This document shows, piece after piece, positions 9,007-14,899 of a DNA stretch of 64,000 nt. The stretch's first letter is position 1. Each line of letters begins with the position of its first letter. The translations under genes were made by a program, and so were the position numbers. The notes beneath the pieces are model-generated. The model had not been told where the DNA came from. It was given only the letters and a program-made list of their open reading frames with translations, and did no database searches. Source of the stretch: Janthinobacterium sp. J1-1 (GTDB lineage Bacteria > Pseudomonadota > Gammaproteobacteria > Burkholderiales > Burkholderiaceae_D); assembly GCF_030944405.1 (NCBI RefSeq), contig NZ_CP132339.1:4774001-4838000 (forward strand), in the 5' to 3' direction.

Positions 9007-10224
9007 CTACTCTATCGCCAGTCCCATCGAATAACGGATGCCCACTTCCAGTCCGCGCAGTTCGGCCAGGCCTATCATGCGTCCGGTGCGGGAGTAGCCC
9101 GGATAATAACCGCCATTCTTGTCGCCATCCATCAGTTTGCCGTGATCGGGACGCACGGGAATGCCCCAGACCGCCATGCCGGCCGCCTTGCGGCGCTCTT
9201 CTTCCTGCACCAGCACGCGCATGGCTTTCGGCATGTCGACCGAGCCGAACAGGTGGTTCGACTCGTAGAACGAGCCTTCCTTGCCCGGCACATGGGTGAC
9301 GTTGCGGAAATGAATGAAATACACGCGGTCGGCAAAGCGTTCCAGCATGGCGGCCGGATCGTTGCCGATACAGCTGCCAAACGAACCCGTGCACATGGTC
9401 AGGCCCGAGTTGGGCGACGGCACGGCGGCGAACAGGCGCTCCACGTCCGCTTCGCGGCTGAGGATGCGGGGGATGCCGAACACGGGATAGGCCGGATCGT
9501 CCGGGTGGATGCACATCTTGACGCCGGCCGCCTCGCAGGCCGGCATGATTTCATTAAGAAAACTGTACAGATTGTGGCGCAATGCTTCCGCATCGATGCC
9601 GCGATAGCGATCGAGACGGCGCAGGAATTCGGCCGGGTTCAGGTCTTCCACCGTGCCTGGCAGGCCCAGCAGGATATTGTCGGTCAGCTCCTGGCGCGCT
9701 TCAGGACTCAGCTCGTCGTAGAACTGGCGCGCCGAATCGATGGCCCACTGCGCATAATCGTGCTCGGCGCCGGGGCGTTTCAGCACGAACAGATCAAACG
9801 CGACAAAGGCGTCGATATTGCAGCCGGAAATCGTGCTGCCGTCGGCCTGCTCGATATGCAGGTCGGTGCGCGCCCAGTCCAGCACGGGGATGAAGTTGTA
9901 GCAGATGGTTTTCACGCCCTGGGCGCCCAGGCGCCTGACGTTTTCCTTGTACAGCTCGATATAGCGCCGGAAATCGCCCGAGCGCGTCTTGATGTCCTCG
10001 TGGATGGGCAGGCTTTCCACCACGCTCCAGCGCAGGCCGCTGGCGCGCTGGCCTTCGGCGTCCCATTCGATTTCGCGGATGCGCCTGGCGATCTCTTCCT
10101 CGGGCCACTCGGCGCCGCATTCGAGGTGATACAGCGAGGTGACCAGGTCGGTCACGCCTGCCTGGCGGATATCGCGCAACGAGACCGGGTCTTTCGGTCC
10201 GAACCAACGCCAACTTTGTAACAT
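9007..10224 (-). CDS. uxuA: Mannonate dehydratase family protein (UxuA-like)
   Basis: A 405-residue TIM-barrel dehydratase that converts D-mannonate to 2-keto-3-deoxy-D-gluconate in the characterised family. Diagnostic text: WRWFGPKDPVSL near the N-terminus, ICYNFIPVLDWARTDL, MCIHPDDPAYPVFGIPRI (metal His/Asp) and FIHFRNVTH. Length agrees with E. coli UxuA (394 aa). No UxuB, KDG kinase or KDPG aldolase lies beside it; instead it is flanked by an SDR/lactonase/FAH set. I therefore infer an aldonate of manno configuration, perhaps 6-deoxy-D-mannonate (D-rhamnonate), as substrate. RBS AGGAGG precedes the ATG. Confidence 0.9.
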   Translation of the reverse strand: MLQSWRWFGPKDPVSLRDIRQAGVTDLVTSLYHLECGAEWPEEEIARRIREIEWDAEGQRASGLRWSVVESLPIHEDIKTRSGDFRRYIELYKENVRRLGAQGVKTICYNFIPVLDWARTDLHIEQADGSTISGCNIDAFVAFDLFVLKRPGAEHDYAQWAIDSARQFYDELSPEARQELTDNILLGLPGTVEDLNPAEFLRRLDRYRGIDAEALRHNLYSFLNEIMPACEAAGVKMCIHPDDPAYPVFGIPRILSREADVERLFAAVPSPNSGLTMCTGSFGSCIGNDPAAMLERFADRVYFIHFRNVTHVPGKEGSFYESNHLFGSVDMPKAMRVLVQEEERRKAAGMAVWGIPVRPDHGKLMDGDKNGGYYPGYSRTGRMIGLAELRGLEVGIRYSMGLAIE

Positions 10225-10273
10225 GCTGCCTCCTGAGTATTCGATAATGAAAGATGAAAGATGCCAACACCGC

Positions 10274-11299
10274 TCAATGGCGTTCGCGGTCGACCAGCTG
10301 GTTCAGCAGCACGGCCAGCAGGATCAGCGCACCGCGCACCACGTCCTGCCAGAAGGGGTTGAAGCCCCATAAGGTCATGCCGTTGAGCAGCACGCCCATG
10401 AACATCACGCCGATAAACGTGCCCCAGATGGCGCCGCGCCCGCCCAGCAGGCTGACGCCGCCGATAATGACGGCCGAAATGACTTCCAGCTCCAGCCCCT
10501 TGGCGACGGTGGAATTGCCGCTGTTGATCAGCGAGGCATAGATGATGCCGCCGATGGCCGCGAACAGCGAAGTCAGCATCAGGCACACGGTCTTGGTGCG
10601 CCACACGTCGATGCCGGACAGGCGCGCCGCTTCCAGGTTGCCGCCGGCCGCATACACTTCGCGCCCGAAGGTGGTATAGCGCGACACCACATGCATGGCG
10701 GCAAAGATGGCCGCGAAGATATACACGGGGACCGGGATGCCCAGCCAGCGGCCGCTGCCCAGCTGGCCGAACCAGTCGGGGAACGATTCGATCGGCGTGC
10801 CGTCCGTGATCAGGTTGGAAAAGCCCACCAGCATGGCCATCATGGCCAGGGTCGTGATAAAGGTCGGCACGCCGATATGCTGGCGCAGCTTGCCGGTAAT
10901 AAAGCCGACCAAGAGGCCAAAGCCCATGGTCACCACGACGCCGGCGGCGACAATGGCCACCGACGGTTCGATCACGTCCAGCGGCGTGATCTGCTTGATG
11001 ATCCAGGCGCACAGGCAGCCGGCGGCGGCCACCAGCGAGGCGACCGACAGGTCGATCTCGCCGCTGATAATGACCAGGGTCATGCCGAAGGCGATAATGC
11101 CGGTGACAGCCACATTGCGCAGCACATTGAGCTGGTTGTCCATCGACATGAAGCCGGTGGCGGTCAAGCTCAGCAGCACGTACATCAGCAGCAGGATCAG
11201 TTCCATCGGGTGGCGCAGCACGAAGCGCTGCACGCCTCCTGGCGGCGCCTTGCGCGCCGTGCCGGCGGCGGGTTTTATATCGGCAATTGTCTGGCTCAT
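10274..11299 (-). CDS. Sugar ABC transporter permease (RbsC/AraH family)
   Basis: A 341-residue polytopic inner-membrane protein with about eight to ten hydrophobic segments. It has the family text GMTLVIISGEIDLSVASLVA near the first third and AVIIGGVSLLGGRGAIWGTFIG in the cytoplasmic loop that docks to the ATPase. It forms the membrane channel of a carbohydrate (CUT2) importer. The start overlaps the ATPase stop by four bases, showing translational coupling. Downstream lies the dehydratase gene after about 50 bases. The imported sugar is not specified by the sequence; the catabolic neighbours suggest a hexose or 6-deoxyhexose. Confidence 0.92.
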   Translation of the reverse strand: MSQTIADIKPAAGTARKAPPGGVQRFVLRHPMELILLLMYVLLSLTATGFMSMDNQLNVLRNVAVTGIIAFGMTLVIISGEIDLSVASLVAAAGCLCAWIIKQITPLDVIEPSVAIVAAGVVVTMGFGLLVGFITGKLRQHIGVPTFITTLAMMAMLVGFSNLITDGTPIESFPDWFGQLGSGRWLGIPVPVYIFAAIFAAMHVVSRYTTFGREVYAAGGNLEAARLSGIDVWRTKTVCLMLTSLFAAIGGIIYASLINSGNSTVAKGLELEVISAVIIGGVSLLGGRGAIWGTFIGVMFMGVLLNGMTLWGFNPFWQDVVRGALILLAVLLNQLVDRERH

Positions 11300-12807
11300 T
11301 GTATTTCCTCAAGCTGGGCAACCATGCAGGCTGCATACAGCGCCCTGGCGCCGATTTCGGGTCCATATTCTCCGGCCAGGCGGCCGTTCTTCAATACCAG
11401 GATGCGGTCGCAGACGGCCGGCAGCTCTTCCAGTTCGGTCGAGACGACGATGGCGGCCAGGCCCTCGTTCGACAATTGCCACAGCGTCTGGAAGATCTGC
11501 TGCTTGGCATGCAGGTCGACACCACGGCTGGGCTCGTCAAACATGATCACGCGCGGCTCGATATTGAGCCAGTTGCCCACCACGATTTTTTGCTGGTTGC
11601 CGCCGGACAGCGACGACACGGGCAGCAGCGGGTGGCCCAGCTTGATGCGCAGGTCGCTGATCTGCTTTGCCACATGCGACTGCTCGCGCAGCAGGGACGT
11701 CCAGCCGCGCCGGCCCATGCGCTGCAGGCCGGCCAGGCACAGGTTGGCGTGGCAGGACAACGGCTGCACCAGGCCCTTGGCCTTGCGGTCTTCCGAGGTA
11801 TAGCCCACGCCCAGGTCGCGCATGCGGCGCGGGCTGGGCTCCTTCACCGGCTGGCCGCCGACCAGGATCTGGCCCGAAGTGATGCGGTCGGCGCCGAAGA
11901 TGCCGCGCAGCAGCTCCGTGCGGCCCGAGCCCAGCATGCCGGCGATGCCCAGCACTTCGCCCTTGTGCAGCTTGAACGAGATCTTGTCGAGCAGGCCCTT
12001 GATGCACAGGTCGCGCACTTCCAGCACCACTTCGCTGCTGGCCGGGCGCGCGGCGCGCGGGGCGAACTCCTCGACCGTGCCGAACATCATGTCGACCACT
12101 GCTTCCGGCGTCGCGTCGCAGGTGTCGATGGCGCCGATAAACTCGCCATCGCGCAGCACCAGGATATCGTCGGCAATCTCGTGCAGCTCGGCCAGGCGGT
12201 GCGACACATAGATCATCAGCACGCCCTTGTCGCGCAGGCGGCGCAGCAGGGCGAACAGATGGGCGATTTCATCGTTGGCCAAGGCCGAGGTCGGCTCGTC
12301 GAGCTGCAGCACGCGCGGCGAAAACGACATGGCCTTGGCGATTTCCACCACTTGCTGGCGCCCCACGGACAGGCTGCCGGCAATCGCGTGTTCGTCGATC
12401 TCGGTGGCGCCCATCTCGTCGAGCAGGGTGCGCGCCTGTTCGAAGAGCAGGCTCCAGCGGATAAAGCCGCCCACCTTGGGCATGCGCCCGAGGAAAATAT
12501 TCTCGGCCACCGTCAGTTCCGGGATCAGGCTCAGTTCCTGGTGCACGGTGACGATGCCGCGCCGCAAGGCTTCCTGCGGCGCATGGAAATCCAGCACCTC
12601 GCCATCGAGAGTGATGGTGCCGGACGTCGGCCGGGTGGCGCCGGCGATCATCTTGATCAGGGTGCTCTTGCCCGAGCCGTTCTTGCCGATCAGCGCGTGG
12701 ATGCGGCCGCCACCCAGCGTATGGGTCAGGTCGCGTACCGCGCAGTTCTTGCCGTACTCCTTGCGCAGCGCGCCAAAAGCCAGCGTGACTGTGTCACTTC
12801 GGTTCAT
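11296..12807 (-). CDS. Sugar ABC transporter ATP-binding protein (RbsA/MglA type)
   Basis: A 503-residue protein with two fused ABC cassettes, typical of CUT2 importers. The first cassette has Walker A GKNGSGKST at about 40-48, signature LSVGRQQ and Walker B VLQLDEPTSAL. The second cassette has the degenerate GMLGSGRTE Walker A, LSGGNQQK signature and VIMFDEPSRGVD. It powers import with the permease encoded by the overlapping downstream gene. Between it and the upstream binding-protein gene lies a strong GC-rich hairpin, which may lower its expression relative to the binding protein. Confidence 0.94.
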   Translation of the reverse strand: MNRSDTVTLAFGALRKEYGKNCAVRDLTHTLGGGRIHALIGKNGSGKSTLIKMIAGATRPTSGTITLDGEVLDFHAPQEALRRGIVTVHQELSLIPELTVAENIFLGRMPKVGGFIRWSLLFEQARTLLDEMGATEIDEHAIAGSLSVGRQQVVEIAKAMSFSPRVLQLDEPTSALANDEIAHLFALLRRLRDKGVLMIYVSHRLAELHEIADDILVLRDGEFIGAIDTCDATPEAVVDMMFGTVEEFAPRAARPASSEVVLEVRDLCIKGLLDKISFKLHKGEVLGIAGMLGSGRTELLRGIFGADRITSGQILVGGQPVKEPSPRRMRDLGVGYTSEDRKAKGLVQPLSCHANLCLAGLQRMGRRGWTSLLREQSHVAKQISDLRIKLGHPLLPVSSLSGGNQQKIVVGNWLNIEPRVIMFDEPSRGVDLHAKQQIFQTLWQLSNEGLAAIVVSTELEELPAVCDRILVLKNGRLAGEYGPEIGARALYAACMVAQLEEIQ

Positions 12808-12834
12808 GCAGGGTCTCCCCCAGGTTGTTCATGG

Positions 12835-12858
12835 GCGCCGCCGGCGTGCCGGCGGCGC
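12835..12858 (-). promoter_or_regulatory. Intercistronic hairpin between binding-protein and ATPase genes
   Basis: A perfect 11-base inverted repeat, GCGCCGCCGGC and its complement, separated by GT. It sits in the 75-base gap between the periplasmic binding protein and the ATPase. No T-run follows in the transcribed direction, so it is better read as an mRNA-stabilising or partial attenuation structure than a full terminator. Such hairpins commonly let binding protein accumulate above the membrane components; that role is inferred here. Confidence 0.6.
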
Positions 12859-12882
12859 GTGGGTGTGCTGCTAGTACTGCGC

Positions 12883-13857
12883 TCAGTTCATGCGGCGCAG
12901 CTCCTTGATGAAGGCTTCGACGGCCGGCTTGTCGCCGCGCGACAGCAGCTTGACGGGCACGATCTGTTCGGCCGGCACGGTTTTGCCACCCAATACGGCC
13001 AGCGCATCCTGCACGCCTTTTTCGCCGACCACGAAGGGCTGCTGCGCGGTGGTGGCTTGCAGCACATTGTCGGCCGCCAGCAGGCCGCGTCCCAATTGCT
13101 CGGAGCTGTCGGTGCCGAACACAAACACCTTGCCGGCCTTGCCCGCATTGCGCACCGCCTGCATGGCGCCCACCGTGCCGCCTTCATTGGCCGCATAGAT
13201 GACGTTGATATTCGGGTTCGCCGTCAGGATATCGCCGGCCACCGCCACCGCTTTTTCCGGCAGCCAGGCATCCTGCTCGGCCACCACCGCCACTTGCGTG
13301 CCCTTTTTGACATTGTCGAGGAAGCCGCCCGTGCGGTCGCCGCTCTGGCCCGGCAGCAGCGACTTGAAGGCCAGCACGGCCACGTTCGCCTTGCCGCCCA
13401 GCTTGTCGTTGATGAAGGTGGCCGCCGCCGCACCGGTCGACAGGCCGATATCGCGGTCGCTGGACTTCACATGGCCCTGCACCACGCCGGCCTTGTCGAT
13501 GCCGGTACCGACCGTGATGACGGTAATGCCCTTGGCGCGCGCCCGCTCGATGGCCGGCAGCGAGTTGCTCGGATGCAGGGCCGTGATGACGATGGCGTTC
13601 ACGCCGCGCGCGACGAAGGTGTCGATGGTCTGCGCCTCTTTTTCGATCTTGTTGTCGGTATTGGCTTCGAGCAAGGTCGCATTGCCGGCCTTGGCGGCCG
13701 CGCGCATGCCGGCCAGCACGGTCTTCATGTAGATATCCTGCTGGAACACGATGCCGGCGATGACCGGCTTGTCGGCCGCCTGCGCGGGCGCCAGTCCGGC
13801 GCCGATGACGGTGCAGGCGGTGACGGCTGCCACCATGATTTTTTTAGCGAAATGCAT
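12883..13857 (-). CDS. Periplasmic sugar-binding protein of CUT2 ABC importer (RbsB-like)
   Basis: A 324-residue type I periplasmic binding protein. The signal peptide spans about residues 1-27 (KKIMVAAVTACTVIGAGLAPAQA, cut after AQA). Mature protein shows the RbsB-like pattern: PVIAGIVFQQDIYMKTVLAGM, then EANTDNKIEKEAQTIDTFVARG, then AIVITALHPSN and VIYAANEGGTVGAM. It captures the sugar in the periplasm for the adjacent ATPase and permease. RBS AGGAG precedes the ATG. The ligand pocket cannot be assigned from sequence alone; operon context suggests a hexose or 6-deoxyhexose. Confidence 0.92.
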   Translation of the reverse strand: MHFAKKIMVAAVTACTVIGAGLAPAQAADKPVIAGIVFQQDIYMKTVLAGMRAAAKAGNATLLEANTDNKIEKEAQTIDTFVARGVNAIVITALHPSNSLPAIERARAKGITVITVGTGIDKAGVVQGHVKSSDRDIGLSTGAAAATFINDKLGGKANVAVLAFKSLLPGQSGDRTGGFLDNVKKGTQVAVVAEQDAWLPEKAVAVAGDILTANPNINVIYAANEGGTVGAMQAVRNAGKAGKVFVFGTDSSEQLGRGLLAADNVLQATTAQQPFVVGEKGVQDALAVLGGKTVPAEQIVPVKLLSRGDKPAVEAFIKELRRMN

Positions 13858-13922
13858 GTCTTTGTCTCCTGGTTTTTATAGTGGAAAAACAGTGCTGCTA
13901 CTGGCTTGCTACCTTGATGCTG

Positions 13923-14720
13923 TCAACCGAGTTGCACCAGCAACCCGCCATCGACGACGAACTCGCTGCCGGTGCAATAGCTGGCGCGCGGGCTGGCGGC
14001 AAAGGCGATCATCTCGGCCACCTCGTTCGGTTCGCCGATGCGGCCGATCGGTATGCCCTCGCCCCATTGCGCGAAGACCTGCTCCTTGCTGGCGCCGGCG
14101 CCGAATTTCTCGAACGACAGGTCGAGCAGCGGCGTGCGGATCGAACCGGGGCTGACGGTATTGGCGCGGATGCCGCTGGCCGCATAATCGTTGGCCAGGG
14201 TGCGCGTAAAGCCGAGGATGGCGGCCTTGCTGGTGGCATAGGCCGCCACGTCGTGCTGGCAAGCCGTGCCTTGCACGGAAGACACGTTGACGATGGCGCC
14301 GTCGCGCTGCGCCACCATATGCGGCACGGCGTAATGCGCCAGCAGGAACACGCTTTTCAGGTTCACGGCCATCACGCGGTCCCAGGTTTCCTCGGACGTC
14401 TCGGTGGCGGAACCATAGGGGTGGATGGCGACCGTGTGCACGGTGATATGCAGACCGCCCAGGGTGGCCACGGTCTGCTCGACGGCCGCCTTGACGACGC
14501 TGCCGGTGGCCGCGTCGCCAGAAATACCCAGCAGTTGCACGTCGTGCGTGGCGGCAAACGCCACGGCCTCGTCCACGCCACGGTCGGCCAGGATGGCGAC
14601 CCTGGCGCCCCGTTGCGCCAGCAGCACGGCCGCATGCAGGCCGATGCCGCTGGAGCCGCCTACCACCAGCGCCACCTTGCCGGCCAGTTCCTGGACATAT
14701 TGTTGCGGTGAATTCATCAA
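13923..14720 (-). CDS. SDR dehydrogenase, likely the sugar 1-dehydrogenase of the operon
   Basis: A 265-residue classical short-chain dehydrogenase and the first gene of the operon. Rossmann text VVGGSSGIGLHAA is near residue 20, followed by NVSSVQG (catalytic Ser) and YATSK (Tyr/Lys). It ends with the usual TGSEFVVDGG. A strong AAGGAGG ribosome site lies just before the ATG. Because the other SDR of the operon resembles 2-keto-3-deoxy-fuconate dehydrogenases, I infer that this one oxidises the free sugar at C1 to the lactone. The two roles could be swapped. The residues after the second strand (ILADRG) include an Asp, compatible with NAD. Confidence 0.85.
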   Translation of the reverse strand: MMNSPQQYVQELAGKVALVVGGSSGIGLHAAVLLAQRGARVAILADRGVDEAVAFAATHDVQLLGISGDAATGSVVKAAVEQTVATLGGLHITVHTVAIHPYGSATETSEETWDRVMAVNLKSVFLLAHYAVPHMVAQRDGAIVNVSSVQGTACQHDVAAYATSKAAILGFTRTLANDYAASGIRANTVSPGSIRTPLLDLSFEKFGAGASKEQVFAQWGEGIPIGRIGEPNEVAEMIAFAASPRASYCTGSEFVVDGGLLVQLG

Positions 14721-14734
14721 TCCTCCTTTGTGCT

Positions 14735-14752
14735 TGCCATTTCAATGGCAAT
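14735..14752 (-). promoter_or_regulatory. Leader inverted repeat of sugar operon
   Basis: TTGCCATT and AATGGCAA are perfect eight-base arms separated by TC. The element lies between the GGTACTAGTACC operator and the AAGGAGG ribosome site of the first operon gene. It could be a leader hairpin affecting translation or a second operator; the sequence does not decide between them. Confidence 0.4.
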
Positions 14753-14766
14753 GCAGTTCCCATAAA

Positions 14767-14778
14767 GGTACTAGTACC
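14767..14778. promoter_or_regulatory. Palindromic operator, probable FadR/GntR-family site
   Basis: GGTACTAGTACC is a perfect 12-base palindrome located about 45 bases upstream of the first operon ATG. It has the short GT...AC core arrangement typical of operators for FCD-type GntR regulators. The only such regulator in the operon is encoded at 8199-8966. I saw no second perfect copy within the operon; only the core CTAGTAC recurs at 12871. Binding is inferred. Confidence 0.6.
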
Positions 14779-14846
14779 TCAGTTAGTAAACGATAGCATG
14801 GCTTTTATGTTGATAGCAATCGTTTTTGGCTTGATGTAAAACAAGA

Positions 14847-14871
14847 CTGGCCCGCTTGTCAGGCGGGCCAG
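14847..14871 (-). terminator. Intrinsic terminator of the NodB-caspase gene
   Basis: Nine-base arms CTGGCCCGC and GCGGGCCAG flank a seven-base loop. In the minus direction the hairpin is followed by TCTTGTTTTAC, a T-rich tail. It starts about 30 bases after the stop codon of the upstream gene and insulates the sugar operon promoter from it. Confidence 0.75.
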
Positions 14872-14899
14872 CAGGGCAATCCGGGGATCGGGGGCTGGG

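Noticed and set aside
4631..10224. Assignment of the operon to L-fucose degradation
   Set aside because: The dehydratase is UxuA-like, not the enolase-type L-fuconate dehydratase, and the terminal dehydrogenase is D-lactate specific. L-fucose would yield L-lactate. I kept a 6-deoxy-D-hexose as the better hypothesis.
11287..13881. 864-codon plus-strand open frame
   Set aside because: It is antisense to the transporter genes, has repetitive His/Gln/Arg/Ala-rich composition typical of a shadow of GC-rich coding DNA, and has no domain.
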